Notes: generated from the sequence alone by a model not told the origin. Shown: positions 24,968 to 34,409, counted from the stretch's first letter. The stretch: DNA of 64,000 bases from RUG420 sp045642465 (GCA_045642465.1 JAZUIY010000016.1:248001-312000), one strand, 5' to 3'. Program-made: numbers and translations.

Positions 24968-26110
24968 ATGATTCTGGATGAAAAATACGAACTCCAGCGT
25001 AAGCTCTACCGGGAATTCGCAGAGAACGAATTTACCGACGACCTGCTGGATGCATTGGAAGAAACCGGTGAATTCAATCGGGAAATCTTTCAGAAAATGG
25101 CTAAGTACGGCCTGACCGGAATTAAAGCACCGGTAGAATATGGCGGACAGGGCGGAGACTCTTTAGGCTATGTTCTTATGGTGGAGGAACTTTCCAAGGT
25201 TTCTCCGGTGTTGGCCATTTATGCAAACACTTCCAACTCTCTTGGCTCCGGCCCGTTGCTGATTTACGGTACCGAAGAACAGAAGCAGAAATACATTCCG
25301 CCTGTTGCTAAGGGCGAAAAGATTATGGCCTTCTCCCTGACCGAACCGGGTGCCGGTTCCGATGCCGGCGGGGTCATTACCACCGCAGTGGAAGACGGGG
25401 ACGCCTTTATTCTGAACGGCCGTAAAACCTTCAGTTCCGGTGCGCCGGTTGCAGATTACTCCCTGGTATTTGCAAGAACCGACCCTACCGCAAAAGGTGC
25501 CCGTGGCATTTCCATGTTTGTAGTGGATATGCACGCACCGGGTGTCAGCGTGGGTAAGCCGGAAGCCAAAATGGGTATTGTAGGTTACCCGACCAGTGAC
25601 ATTGTTTTTGAAAACGTCCGCGTTCCGAAGAGCGATTTAGTAGGTCCTCTTCACAAGGGATTCGGCGCCGCCATGAAAACCTTGGACGGCGGTCGTCTGG
25701 GTATTGCGGCTCAGGCTCTGGGCATTGCTGAGGCTTGCCTGGAAGAATCCATCAAGTATTCCAAAGAGCGGAAACAGTTTGGCAAGCCAATCTGTGTCAA
25801 TCAGGGAATCAGCTTCATGATTGCCGACATGGCAACAGAAATTGAAGCTGCCCGAGAGCTGATTTACTCCACCGCACAGAAGAAAGACGCAGGGGACCCG
25901 CAGTCTTCCATGTACTGTGCCATGAGTAAACTCTTTGCCGCAGAAATGTGTAACCGCGTGGCCTACAAGGCCGTCCAGATTCATGGCGGCTACGGCTACA
26001 TTAAGGAATACAAAGTAGAAAGACTCTACAGAGACGCCAGAATTACCTCTCTTTACGAAGGTACCTCTCAGGTACAGCAGATGGTTATTTCCGGCAATCT
26101 GTTGAAGTAA
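24968..26110 (+). CDS. Acyl-CoA dehydrogenase / enoyl-CoA reductase
   Basis: A 380-residue FAD-dependent acyl-CoA dehydrogenase. FSLTEPGAGSDAGG and GYGYIKEYKVERLYRDARI are family signatures. The catalytic base is predicted at E364 in SLYEGTSQVQ (usually IYEGTSEIQ). With EtfBA directly downstream it may work as an oxidase of acyl-CoA or, in anaerobes, as an Etf-linked (possibly bifurcating) reductase of enoyl- or arylacryloyl-CoA. AAAGGAG precedes the ATG, 15 bases after the CoA-transferase stop. Confidence 0.92.
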   Translation: MILDEKYELQRKLYREFAENEFTDDLLDALEETGEFNREIFQKMAKYGLTGIKAPVEYGGQGGDSLGYVLMVEELSKVSPVLAIYANTSNSLGSGPLLIYGTEEQKQKYIPPVAKGEKIMAFSLTEPGAGSDAGGVITTAVEDGDAFILNGRKTFSSGAPVADYSLVFARTDPTAKGARGISMFVVDMHAPGVSVGKPEAKMGIVGYPTSDIVFENVRVPKSDLVGPLHKGFGAAMKTLDGGRLGIAAQALGIAEACLEESIKYSKERKQFGKPICVNQGISFMIADMATEIEAARELIYSTAQKKDAGDPQSSMYCAMSKLFAAEMCNRVAYKAVQIHGGYGYIKEYKVERLYRDARITSLYEGTSQVQQMVISGNLLK

Positions 26111-26124
26111 GGGGGTACCGAAAC

Positions 26125-26925
26125 ATGAAATACATTGTATGTGTAAAACAGGTTCCGGATACTTCCGGAAAGGTAGCTGTGAAAGAAGACGGCACTATGG
26201 ACCGTTCCAAGATGGCTACCATTATTAACCCGGATGACTTAAATGCAGTGGAAGCTGCTCTTTCTTTGAAAGATGCCAATCCGGAAGCAAAGGTTATTGT
26301 GGTTTCCATGGGCCCTGCTCCTGCAGCAGGCATGCTTCATGAACTGCTGGCTATGGGTGCCGACGAAGCTGTGCTGGTTTCCGGCAGGGAATTCGGCGGT
26401 TCCGACACCTTCGCCACCTCTCAGATTCTGGCCGGGGCCATTGCCCACGTTGGCCTGGAAGCTGACGACGTGGTTTTCTGCGGCCGTCAGGCCATTGACG
26501 GGGACACCGCTCAGGTAGGCCCGCAGATTGCAGAAAAACTGGATATTCCGCAGGTGTCCTATGCCGCTGAAATTCAGCAGCAAGACGGCAAACTGACCGT
26601 AAAGCGCATGCTGGAAGACGGTTACATGAACATTGAAGTGAAGACCCCTTGTCTCATTACCTGCATTAAGGAATTGAACCAGCCGCGTTACATGACGGTT
26701 CGGGGCATTTTGGAATTTGACCAAAAGCCATATACCGTTTTTGATTACGAGACCTTAAAGGATGAACCGCTGATTGAACTGGATACCATTGGCCTCAAGG
26801 GTTCTCCAACCAACGTATATAAGTCCTTCTCTCCGCCTGTAAAGGGTGCCGGTAAAACCGTACCTTCCACAGCCGAAGGCCTGAAAGACATGGTGGCAGA
26901 ATTGACTGCCAAGCACATTATTTAA
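26125..26925 (+). CDS. etfB: Electron transfer flavoprotein beta subunit
   Basis: A 266-residue EtfB. It begins MKYIVCVKQVPDTS, typical for the subunit, with DLNAVEAALSLKD and FCGRQAIDGDTAQVGP. EtfB binds AMP in mitochondrial-type complexes or a second FAD and NADH in bifurcating ones. GRQAIDGDTAQVGP is shared by both kinds, so I cannot decide the mode. It lies between the dehydrogenase and EtfA genes with short gaps and good GGAGG sites, so a dehydrogenase-EtfBA complex is likely. Confidence 0.95.
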   Translation: MKYIVCVKQVPDTSGKVAVKEDGTMDRSKMATIINPDDLNAVEAALSLKDANPEAKVIVVSMGPAPAAGMLHELLAMGADEAVLVSGREFGGSDTFATSQILAGAIAHVGLEADDVVFCGRQAIDGDTAQVGPQIAEKLDIPQVSYAAEIQQQDGKLTVKRMLEDGYMNIEVKTPCLITCIKELNQPRYMTVRGILEFDQKPYTVFDYETLKDEPLIELDTIGLKGSPTNVYKSFSPPVKGAGKTVPSTAEGLKDMVAELTAKHII

Positions 26926-26937
26926 GGAGGAACTGAC

Positions 26938-28035
26938 ATGAGTACTTATAACTGTACAGACCTTGCCGCTTTCTCCGGTGTTATGGTCTTCTGTGAACAG
27001 AGAGACGGGGAACTGAATCCAACCAGCTTTGAACTGCTTTCCGAAGGCAGAAAACTGGCTGACGATTTAGGAACAGAACTGTATGGCCTTTTAATTGGTG
27101 ACAATGTAAAAGGTTTGGCCACCCAACTGGGGGGCTACGGCGCAGATAAAGTATATTTGCTGGAATCTCCACTGCTGAAGGTGTATACCACCGACGCTTA
27201 CACCAAGGTGCTGTGTAATGCAGTGGAAGAACTGAAACCGGATATTCTCCTGATTGGCGCCACCAACATTGGTAGAGACTTAGGTCCTCGCTGTGCAGCC
27301 AGACTGCACACCGGCCTCACTGCCGATGCAACTCACTTGGATATTGATACTGCAAAGTATTTGGATTTCCTCAGAGAATCTTCTACAATAGAGATTGACC
27401 GTTTTAAATGGGACATGGAGGACAAGGGCTTAAAGATGACCCGTCCTGCATTCGGCGGTCACCTAATGGCAACCATCATCTGCCCACGCTTCCGTCCGCA
27501 GATGTCCACCGTTCGTCCGGGCGTGCTGAAATGCGCACCGTTTGACGAAGACAAAGCCGCTAAGGTTCAGGTAGAAAGCCTGACCGTATCCTTAACGGAA
27601 GAGGACATCCGCACCAAGGTTTTGGAAGTGGTAAAAGAAGCCAAGGAAACGGTGGATCTTTTGGGCGCAGAAGTCATTGTTGCCGTTGGCCAGGGTATCA
27701 GTAAGGACCCGGAAAAGGGCATTGCCCTTGCAGAAGAATTGGCAGATGCTTTTGGTGGCGGAGTGGTAGGATGCTCCCGCGCCGTTTGTGATGAAGGCTG
27801 GCTTCCGGCAGACCGCCAGATTGGCCAGACCGGGAAAACCGTACGTCCACATATTTATGTGGCCCTTGGGATTTCCGGTGCCATTCAGCACAAATCCGGT
27901 ATGCAGGATTCCGAATACATTATTGCCGTAAACCAAGCAGACAACGCTCCAATTTTTGAAGTTGCTGACTACGCCATTACAGGTGACTTGTTCGATGTAG
28001 TTCCAAAACTCATTGCAACACTAAAGGAGAATTAA
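26938..28035 (+). CDS. etfA: Electron transfer flavoprotein alpha subunit
   Basis: A 365-residue EtfA. The C-terminal FAD domain shows VAVGQGISKDPEKG, VGCSRAVCDEGWLP, RQIGQTGKTVRPHIYVALG and GISGAIQHKSGMQDSE, all characteristic. There is no N-terminal ferredoxin domain. The FAD here would shuttle electrons between the dehydrogenase and the EtfB site or quinone/ferredoxin partners. The hydrolase gene starts one base after the stop, showing tight operon structure. Confidence 0.95.
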   Translation: MSTYNCTDLAAFSGVMVFCEQRDGELNPTSFELLSEGRKLADDLGTELYGLLIGDNVKGLATQLGGYGADKVYLLESPLLKVYTTDAYTKVLCNAVEELKPDILLIGATNIGRDLGPRCAARLHTGLTADATHLDIDTAKYLDFLRESSTIEIDRFKWDMEDKGLKMTRPAFGGHLMATIICPRFRPQMSTVRPGVLKCAPFDEDKAAKVQVESLTVSLTEEDIRTKVLEVVKEAKETVDLLGAEVIVAVGQGISKDPEKGIALAEELADAFGGGVVGCSRAVCDEGWLPADRQIGQTGKTVRPHIYVALGISGAIQHKSGMQDSEYIIAVNQADNAPIFEVADYAITGDLFDVVPKLIATLKEN

Positions 28036-28036
28036 C

Positions 28037-28807
28037 ATGAAAATTGAACACAAGGGATTTACCGTAGCCAGAGATGGTTTGAAAATGCATGGCGATATGT
28101 TTAAGCCGGAAGGCAATGGCCCATTCCCGGTAGTCATTGTCAGCCATGAATTCATGATGAACCGCATTACCACTTGGCATCTTGCTTTGAATTACGCCAA
28201 GTTGGGATATGCTGCATTCTGTTACGACTTCAACGGCGGCGGCGCCATCAGCCAGAGCCAGGGAAAGACCACAGAAATGAGTGCAGTTACCGAAGTAGCG
28301 GATCTTTTCGCAGTCATTGACTACGTAGAAAGCCTTCCATTCACTGACAACGACAACCTGAATCTCCACGGTTGTTCCCAGGGCGGTTGCGTATCCGCAC
28401 TGGTAGCTGCTCAGATTCCGGAAAAGATTAAAAAGTTAGTTCTCTATTATCCGGCACTCTGCATTCCTGATGATGCCAGAGGCGGCCAGATGATTATGGC
28501 TAAGTTTGACCCACAGAACGTACCGAAGATTCTCTTCGGCGGCCCAATCATTTTGGGTGCCAGATACGTAACCGACGTTCTGGATTGGGATATTTATGAA
28601 AAAATCAACGGCTACAACGGCAAGGTACTCTTAATTCACGGTACCACCGACCACATTGTTGCTTACGACTACTCTGTCAAAGCCAACGAAACTTATAAAG
28701 CAGCCGGTGCTGACATTAACTTTGTAACCATTAAGGGCGGCGAACACCTGCTTCCACTCCAGCGCGGAAAAGCTTGGAAGGAAGCTAAGAAGTTTATGGC
28801 CCTGTAA
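28037..28807 (+). CDS. Alpha/beta hydrolase, serine aminopeptidase/dienelactone-hydrolase-like
   Basis: A 256-residue alpha/beta hydrolase. The nucleophile motif is GCSQGG, the acid lies in LIHGTTDHIV and the histidine in GGEHLLP. Similar proteins are S33-type acyl hydrolases that can act as thioesterases or feruloyl esterases. Within an acyl-CoA operon, release of the CoA product or entry of an ester substrate would fit, but neither is shown. No signal peptide is present. Confidence 0.8.
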   Translation: MKIEHKGFTVARDGLKMHGDMFKPEGNGPFPVVIVSHEFMMNRITTWHLALNYAKLGYAAFCYDFNGGGAISQSQGKTTEMSAVTEVADLFAVIDYVESLPFTDNDNLNLHGCSQGGCVSALVAAQIPEKIKKLVLYYPALCIPDDARGGQMIMAKFDPQNVPKILFGGPIILGARYVTDVLDWDIYEKINGYNGKVLLIHGTTDHIVAYDYSVKANETYKAAGADINFVTIKGGEHLLPLQRGKAWKEAKKFMAL

Positions 28808-28829
28808 CTAATAGAAAGAAAGTGTTTTC

Positions 28830-30374
28830 TTGCTTCCATTGCATCACATCACCATTGACAAAGCGTTCCTACGCTCGGTGAATCATTTCCCGGACCGGCC
28901 GGCACTGAACTACTGCGGCCAGACCTGGACCTATTTGCAATTGAATAAAGAAGTTGACCGCTTTGCCCGCCATTTGGTGGGCTGGGGCGTGTCAAAAGAC
29001 AGCCATGTGGGCCTTCTCTGTAATACAGAACCGAAGGCTCTCATTGCCATGCTTGCACTGAATCGCATCGGCGCCTTGACCGTCATGCTGAATACCAGCT
29101 ACAGCCACTACGAATTGGAAAAAGTGCTGGATTTGTCCGACACCGAATTTCTGCTCTTGGGAGACGGCTACAAGGGTGTCAACTTCCCGGAACTTTGCTA
29201 TGACCTGGATGTGAAAAAGGCTTACATTGGCCTTGGTGGATTTGCCCCGGGCTATGAACCTTTGGAGAACTTCCCGGAAGTAGACCAAACGGTGGTAGAG
29301 GAAATGGCCGATAAGGTACAGCCGGAAGACAATGCGTTTATGCTCTTCACCAGTGGTACCACCAGTTGGCCAAAGGGTGTTTTGGGAAGCCATTTCAGCC
29401 GTGCTAATTCCGGCATTCAGCAGGGAACAGATTTAGGTATGACAGAGCATGACCGCGTGCTGGTGGCCATGCCAATGTTCCACTGTTTCAGCCTGACCGT
29501 AAATATTATGGCAACCCTGTTCTATGGTGCTTGCCTTTATTTCCCTAGGACACGTCATACAGCAGAAATTGTCAGCAAACTGGAAAGCGATAAAATCACT
29601 TTGTTTAGCTGCGTTCCTGCTTTATACCGTGCCATTCTCATGAAGGACGACTTAAATAAACGGAACTTGTCCCTTCGTACCGGTTTCATTGGCGGCAGTT
29701 CCTATTCTCCGGAACTGTTCTGTGAAATTGAAGAAAAGTTTGGTATGACGCTGCTGTCTAGTTTGGGACAGACTGAAGCCACTGCCGGAATCACCACCTC
29801 CAATATCACCGACTCCTTGGAGGTTCGTTCCACCACCATAGGCCACGCCATGAATCATGTGGAACTGACTATTCGCCAGAACGGAGAAGAGGTACCGGAA
29901 GGACAACTTGGAGAAGTTTGTGTCAGAGGCTATGTGGTCATGAGTGGATACTATAAAAATCCAAAGGCCACCGCTGCTGTCATTGATGAGGACGGCTGGC
30001 TTCACACCGGTGACATTGGATTCATGAAAGACAACTATATTACCCATACCGGACGGTTAAAGGATTTGATTATCCGTGGCGGAGAAAACATCAGTGCCAA
30101 GGAAATTGAAGCCGTGCTGGAAGAAGATGAGCGCATTTGGGACTGCAAAGCACTTGGCATTCCGGATGAACATTGGGGTGAAGAAGTTGCCATTTGTGTT
30201 GTGCTAAACGAAGGCGTCACCTTAACGGAAGAGGATATTCGGAAACTGTACGAGGAAACCGTAGCCTATTACAAGGTTCCAAAGTACATTCTGTTCTTTG
30301 ATCGCCTTCCAAGATCCAGCGCCGGAAAAGTAAAAATCGGCGAACTGCGAGATATGATTTCAAGTAAACTGTAA
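28830..30374 (+). CDS. AMP-forming acyl-CoA synthetase
   Basis: A 514-residue ANL-superfamily ligase. The P-loop-like motif reads TSGTTSWPKG, followed by GQTEATAG, GWLHTGDIGFM and a C-terminal RSSAGKVKIGELRD carrying the adenylation lysine. It would activate a carboxylic acid with ATP and CoA. No in-frame ATG lies near the expected start; family alignment (ITIDKAFLRSVNHFPDRPAL) requires initiation at TTG 28830, preceded by a weak GAAAGAAAG. It is the last gene of the operon and ends at a terminator. Substrate unknown; CoA could also be supplied by the CoA-transferase. Confidence 0.87.
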   Translation: MLPLHHITIDKAFLRSVNHFPDRPALNYCGQTWTYLQLNKEVDRFARHLVGWGVSKDSHVGLLCNTEPKALIAMLALNRIGALTVMLNTSYSHYELEKVLDLSDTEFLLLGDGYKGVNFPELCYDLDVKKAYIGLGGFAPGYEPLENFPEVDQTVVEEMADKVQPEDNAFMLFTSGTTSWPKGVLGSHFSRANSGIQQGTDLGMTEHDRVLVAMPMFHCFSLTVNIMATLFYGACLYFPRTRHTAEIVSKLESDKITLFSCVPALYRAILMKDDLNKRNLSLRTGFIGGSSYSPELFCEIEEKFGMTLLSSLGQTEATAGITTSNITDSLEVRSTTIGHAMNHVELTIRQNGEEVPEGQLGEVCVRGYVVMSGYYKNPKATAAVIDEDGWLHTGDIGFMKDNYITHTGRLKDLIIRGGENISAKEIEAVLEEDERIWDCKALGIPDEHWGEEVAICVVLNEGVTLTEEDIRKLYEETVAYYKVPKYILFFDRLPRSSAGKVKIGELRDMISSKL

Positions 30375-30377
30375 AGA

Positions 30378-30406
30378 ATAGCCTTCCTTTACGGAAGGCT
30401 ATTTTT
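30378..30406 (+). terminator. Terminator ending the PadR-adjacent operon
   Basis: ATAGCCTTCC pairs with GGAAGGCTAT (30393-30402) around a TTTAC loop, followed by T residues. The following MFS gene starts only 17 bases later, so partial read-through is possible. Confidence 0.8.
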
Positions 30407-30422
30407 GGGGGAAAAAGTAGAA

Positions 30423-31613
30423 ATGAAGAAACGATTTACTGTATTACTAAGTGACAGCATTTTGCTGATTTTCTTAGGGCTGGTGTACGCATGGAGCGTA
30501 TTTAAAAAGCCTCTTTCCGCAGCCTACGGATGGAACGATGGCCAGCTGACCTGGACCTTCACCATTTGCATGTTTTTATTTTGCTTAGGTGGATTTGCCG
30601 GTGCGGAACTGGCCAAGAAAATGAGCCACAGGACCTTGACCTGGATTTGTGCGGTGCTGGTTGGACTGAGCTTTATTTTGCTGGGCTTTATGACCAGCCT
30701 GTGGCAGCTATATGTTTTATATGGCGGCGTCATTGGCCTGACCGTGGGAATTGTGTATAACTGTGTTTTGGCCACCGGAAACAAATGGTATCCGGACAAA
30801 GGAGGACTGGTAGCAGGTCTGCTTCTCATGTTCTTCGGTGCCGGCCCATTGTTCTTAGGACCACTGGTTACCGCTATGGCAGGCAGCTTCAGTCTCAAAA
30901 TTGTCTTTCTGATTTTGGGTATCCTTTTTGCCGTCTTTCTCTTCCTCTGCGGATTCTTTGTCCGCCTTCCAAAAGAGGGGGAAGTGCCGAAGGTGGAACG
31001 GATACAGCAGGACTGTAACATCCGGCAGTACACTCCGAAAGAGATGCTGAAGACCAGAAATTTCTGGTACTACCTGCTTTGGGCAATTATGTTCTCTTCG
31101 GTAGGGATGGCTTTGCTGGGACAATTGGCTACCATTTTTATTGATGGCGGTATGACGCCTGCCAAAGCAGCTGTTATGGTGAGCATTTTTTCTGTTTGCA
31201 ATGGCCTTGGCCGATTTTCGTTCGGCAGTCTTTATGACCATAAAGGCAGAGGCTTTACCATGGTGCTTATTACCGCATTGTTTATCCTTGGCGGTGTCAC
31301 CATGATTCTGGGACTGAAAACCGGTACCCTGGTACTGACCACGGTGTCACTGATTTTCTTTGGCCTTGCCTATGGCGGCGTTACCCCAACCAATGCCAAC
31401 TTTGCCCGCAGTACTTTCGGAAACGAAAACTACGCTACCAACTTTTCCTTAATCAACTGTAATCTTTTGGTTTCGGTATTCTTGGGACAGTTCGTTGGTT
31501 CCACACTTTATATGCGCACCGGTGCGTATCTTGCTACCGCTGCTGCCATTACCATCATGTCTATTTTGGCATTGGGCATTCAATTCTTGATTAAAGACGA
31601 GAAAACAAACTGA
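30423..31613 (+). CDS. MFS transporter, OFA (oxalate/formate antiporter) family-like
   Basis: A 396-residue, 12-helix MFS protein. LGLVYAWSVFKKPLS near the N-terminus followed by TICMFLFCLGGFAG is the typical opening of OFA/monocarboxylate-type carriers. FGAGPLFLGPL and FGLAYGGVTPTNANFA lie in later helices. It follows the CoA-linked operon and may import its acid substrate or export the product; this is inferred from position. Start 30423 has GGGGGA upstream; a longer frame from TTG 30405 is less likely. Confidence 0.82.
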   Translation: MKKRFTVLLSDSILLIFLGLVYAWSVFKKPLSAAYGWNDGQLTWTFTICMFLFCLGGFAGAELAKKMSHRTLTWICAVLVGLSFILLGFMTSLWQLYVLYGGVIGLTVGIVYNCVLATGNKWYPDKGGLVAGLLLMFFGAGPLFLGPLVTAMAGSFSLKIVFLILGILFAVFLFLCGFFVRLPKEGEVPKVERIQQDCNIRQYTPKEMLKTRNFWYYLLWAIMFSSVGMALLGQLATIFIDGGMTPAKAAVMVSIFSVCNGLGRFSFGSLYDHKGRGFTMVLITALFILGGVTMILGLKTGTLVLTTVSLIFFGLAYGGVTPTNANFARSTFGNENYATNFSLINCNLLVSVFLGQFVGSTLYMRTGAYLATAAAITIMSILALGIQFLIKDEKTN

Positions 31614-31620
31614 GAAAAGA

Positions 31621-31648
31621 AAAACCGCAAGCTTCTGCTTGCGGTTTT
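31621..31648. terminator. Bidirectional terminator, MFS gene / mutY
   Basis: AAAACCGCAAGC (31621-31632), loop TTCT, GCTTGCGGTTTT (31637-31648), with A and T flanks. It serves both the plus-strand MFS gene and the minus-strand mutY operon. Confidence 0.88.
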
Positions 31649-32731
31649 TTAGTTCAAAAATGGGTTTAGATAGGCCGAAAATGCCGCCGGGATGGAATAA
31701 ACGGTCTGTAATTCGTCTGTAGTGGCCCAAAACGGGTCTTCCGGCAACAAATCTACATGGGTGACATCCAGATTGCCATCCTCTAAATTGACCTCGTAGC
31801 CAATCATATTCCACTCCTTGTGGGTGAAGATATGTTTGGATGCGGGGAGCTTTTTTACACTGGCCTTGATACCGGCTTCCTCTAAGGATACTTTCACTTC
31901 GGTAGCGGTGAGGTGGCCTTCCACATTTGGGAATTCATAGAGGCCGGCCAGGAGGCCTTTGTCGGGACGTTTGTGGAGAAGAACGGCGGCCTTTGTGCGG
32001 AAGAACAGAATGGTCTTCTTTTCTTTCGGGCGCTGGGCCTTTGGGGGAAGGACCGGAAGGTCTTCCATGGTGTTTTTCTCGTAAGCTTTGCAGAAGGACT
32101 GCCATGGACAGAGGTCACACTTTGGCATGCCGTTGGGCAGGCAGATGGTGGCCCCCAAGTCCATAAGGGCCTGGTTAAAGTCCCCGGGCCTGTCGGCCGG
32201 CATAAAGGAGAGGTAGTATTCCTCTGCAATATCTTTGGCTTCCTGGGTGTTGATGGGCGCATGGGAATTGTTGATGCGGGCATATACTCGAAGCAGGTTG
32301 CCGTCTACACTGGCAGCCTTTTTTCCATAGGCAATGGAGGCAATGGCTCCTGCGGTGTAGTGGCCAATGCCGGGAAGCTGTTCTAATTCATTCGGGTCAG
32401 ACGGCAGTTCTCCGCCGTAGTCTTCCATGACCATGACAGCGGCTTTGTGCAGGTTTCGAACCCGGTTGTAGTAACCCAGACCCTGCCAAAGTTTTAAGTA
32501 GGTGTCTTCGTCAGCCTCCGCCAAATCTTTTACCGTTGGGAGGGTGTCTAAGAAACGGGCATAGTATTCCCGCACAGCTTCCACCCGGGTTTGCTGGAGC
32601 ATGATTTCCGACAGCCAAACGTGGTATGGCTGTGGGTCTTCTCTCCAAGGCATGTGGCGTCGGCACTGATCATACCAGGCTAACAGCTTATCAGCGGAAG
32701 GCGTATTCAGTTGTTCCGCTGTTTTCTTCAT
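31649..32731 (-). CDS. mutY: Adenine DNA glycosylase MutY
   Basis: A 360-residue MutY, removing adenine mispaired with 8-oxoguanine. E42 in SEIMLQQTRV and D143 in SVDGNLLRVY are the catalytic pair within the HhH-GPD domain (LPGIGHYTAGAI). The iron-sulfur loop has C197, C205, C208 and C214, with seven rather than six residues in the first gap. The C-terminal MutT-like domain that reads 8-oxoG begins near residue 230. It is the last gene of a trmN6-rsmI-mutY minus-strand operon and ends at the terminator. Confidence 0.95.
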   Translation of the reverse strand: MKKTAEQLNTPSADKLLAWYDQCRRHMPWREDPQPYHVWLSEIMLQQTRVEAVREYYARFLDTLPTVKDLAEADEDTYLKLWQGLGYYNRVRNLHKAAVMVMEDYGGELPSDPNELEQLPGIGHYTAGAIASIAYGKKAASVDGNLLRVYARINNSHAPINTQEAKDIAEEYYLSFMPADRPGDFNQALMDLGATICLPNGMPKCDLCPWQSFCKAYEKNTMEDLPVLPPKAQRPKEKKTILFFRTKAAVLLHKRPDKGLLAGLYEFPNVEGHLTATEVKVSLEEAGIKASVKKLPASKHIFTHKEWNMIGYEVNLEDGNLDVTHVDLLPEDPFWATTDELQTVYSIPAAFSAYLNPFLN

Positions 32732-32734
32732 GGC

Positions 32735-33556
32735 TTACTCCTGTAGTGCTTTGTAGATGTCGCCCTTCTTCAGACCGGACTGTTTGGCTGCCATTTTGGC
32801 GGCGTCGTTTTTGGACATGCCGGCCATTACGTAATCTTTGGCCAGCTTGATGCTGTCTTCTAAGGTGTATTCTTTCACGGTGGCTTTGGAGCCTTCAATG
32901 ATGAGGACCAGTTCGCCCTTTAAGTCGTTGTTTGGGTAAGCTTCCACGGCTTCCGCAAGGGTAGTGCGGATGACCTCTTCGTGAATTTTGGTCAGCTCTC
33001 TGACAATGGCGATTTGCCGGTCTCCCAACGTTCCATAGAGGTCTCGTAACGTAGCAGAGAGTTTGTGAGGAGCCTCGTAGAAGATGAGGGTGCGCTGCTC
33101 GTGGGCAACGCTTTCCAAATGTTCTTTCCGTTCTTTCTTGTTGACACTTAAGAAGCCTTCAAAGGTGAAACGCCGGGAGTCCATGCCGGAAATGGCAAGG
33201 GCGGTGGCAAAAGCAGTTGGGCCCGGAACGGACACCACCTGTATGCCACGCTGATGGGCCATGTCTACCAGGTCTTGACCCGGGTCGGAAATGGCCGGCA
33301 TACCGGCGTCGGTGCAGATGACACAATTTTCACCGGCAATGATTCGGTCTAAAATGGCATCTCCTTTAAAGGTTTTGTTGTGTTCGTAGTAACTGGTTAA
33401 CGGCTTTTTGATGCCGAAATGGTTGAGGATTTTTAAGGTGACACGGGTGTCTTCTGCGGCAATGAAGTCACAGTTTTCTAGGGTCTCAATGGCCCGTGGA
33501 GAAAAGTCACCCAGGTTGCCAATAGGCGTACCCAAAACATAAAGTTTGCCTGACAT
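32735..33556 (-). CDS. rsmI: 16S rRNA (cytidine-1402 2'-O)-methyltransferase RsmI
   Basis: A 273-residue tetrapyrrole-methylase-fold enzyme. GTPIGNLGDFSPRA, AAEDTRVT, CTDAGMPAISDPG and VPGPTAFATAL are the RsmI signatures. It adds the ribose methyl group to C1402 of 16S rRNA in the decoding centre. The C-terminal region (about 230-273, KDAAKMAAKQSGLKKGDIYKAL) is the extra helical domain found in full-length homologues. It is followed by mutY with three bases between. Confidence 0.96.
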   Translation of the reverse strand: MSGKLYVLGTPIGNLGDFSPRAIETLENCDFIAAEDTRVTLKILNHFGIKKPLTSYYEHNKTFKGDAILDRIIAGENCVICTDAGMPAISDPGQDLVDMAHQRGIQVVSVPGPTAFATALAISGMDSRRFTFEGFLSVNKKERKEHLESVAHEQRTLIFYEAPHKLSATLRDLYGTLGDRQIAIVRELTKIHEEVIRTTLAEAVEAYPNNDLKGELVLIIEGSKATVKEYTLEDSIKLAKDYVMAGMSKNDAAKMAAKQSGLKKGDIYKALQE

Positions 33557-33558
33557 AC

Positions 33559-34326
33559 TTATTCTCCTTCCGTGTTTTTATAGTCACCGATAATACGATC
33601 TAATTCTTCTGTGTTACTGCCGTCCTCCTTTTGAATGTAAAGAGGAGGGAGGACGTCTAAAAATGGCTTTCCGCCCCGGCGGCCTTCCAGTAGGAAGAGC
33701 CAAGGTTTGGTGTCGGGACGCTTTTGTACGAAGCGGAGCCGCTTCGGTTCCAGGTCCGCTTTGCGGAAGGCTTCCATGGTGTCCGCCAGGCGTTCCGGGC
33801 GGAGGCACATGCAGAAGCGGCCACCGAACTGAAGCAGTTTGGCAGCGGCGTTGCAGGCATCCTCAATGGTGCACTCGGTTTCATGACGGGCAATTTGATC
33901 TGCGCCGGTGGTGGACAGAATACCGGTACCGGCCGGCTTATACGGTGGGTTCATGGTGACCACGTTGAAACAGCCAAACGGTACTTGGCCTTTCAAATTG
34001 CGCAGGTCACAGAGCACCGGGTGGACATGGTCTAAAGAAGGGGCAGCTGGGTTCTCACTGGTGAGCTGTAAGCTGCGGTGAAACTGGTCTATGGCAAGGG
34101 GCTGAATGTCCACGCCGTAGATGTCATTTTCCACACCATTGCGAAGCCAAAGGAGGGGGATGATGCCACAGCCGCAGCCAAGATCTAAAACCTTATCCTT
34201 TTTCCGGGGTGCTGCAAAATCTGCCAGCAGCATGGCGTCGGTGCCGAAGCCATGGTCCGGGGAAATAATGAGACTGATGGATGTGCCCAAGGTTTCAATG
34301 GACTCCTGTTCTTTTACCAGTTCCAT
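33559..34326 (-). CDS. tRNA1(Val) (adenine37-N6)-methyltransferase TrmN6-like
   Basis: A 255-residue class I SAM methyltransferase. VLDLGCGCGIIPL is the SAM motif I and VTMNPPYKPAG the NPPY motif of N6-adenine methylases. In Bacillota this protein (YabB-like) commonly precedes rsmI (YabC), as here; the E. coli homologue YfiC/TrmN6 modifies A37 of tRNA1(Val). Substrate in this organism is inferred. The ATG at 34326 follows AAAGGAGGG; an in-frame ATG 18 codons upstream is poorer. Confidence 0.87.
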   Translation of the reverse strand: MELVKEQESIETLGTSISLIISPDHGFGTDAMLLADFAAPRKKDKVLDLGCGCGIIPLLWLRNGVENDIYGVDIQPLAIDQFHRSLQLTSENPAAPSLDHVHPVLCDLRNLKGQVPFGCFNVVTMNPPYKPAGTGILSTTGADQIARHETECTIEDACNAAAKLLQFGGRFCMCLRPERLADTMEAFRKADLEPKRLRFVQKRPDTKPWLFLLEGRRGGKPFLDVLPPLYIQKEDGSNTEELDRIIGDYKNTEGE

Positions 34327-34374
34327 GAAAATCCCTCCTTTCGTAAACTTCCCATATTTTAACAGAAAAAGAGC

Positions 34375-34409
34375 AAACAAAAAAGACCGAAGGGATTCCT
34401 TCGGTCTTT
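34375..34409 (-). terminator. Terminator of the ferredoxin gene
   Basis: AAAGACCGAAGG (34382-34393), loop GATT, CCTTCGGTCTTT (34398-34409). The minus-strand T tract corresponds to plus-strand AAACAAAA. It separates the ferredoxin from the trmN6 operon. Confidence 0.85.
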
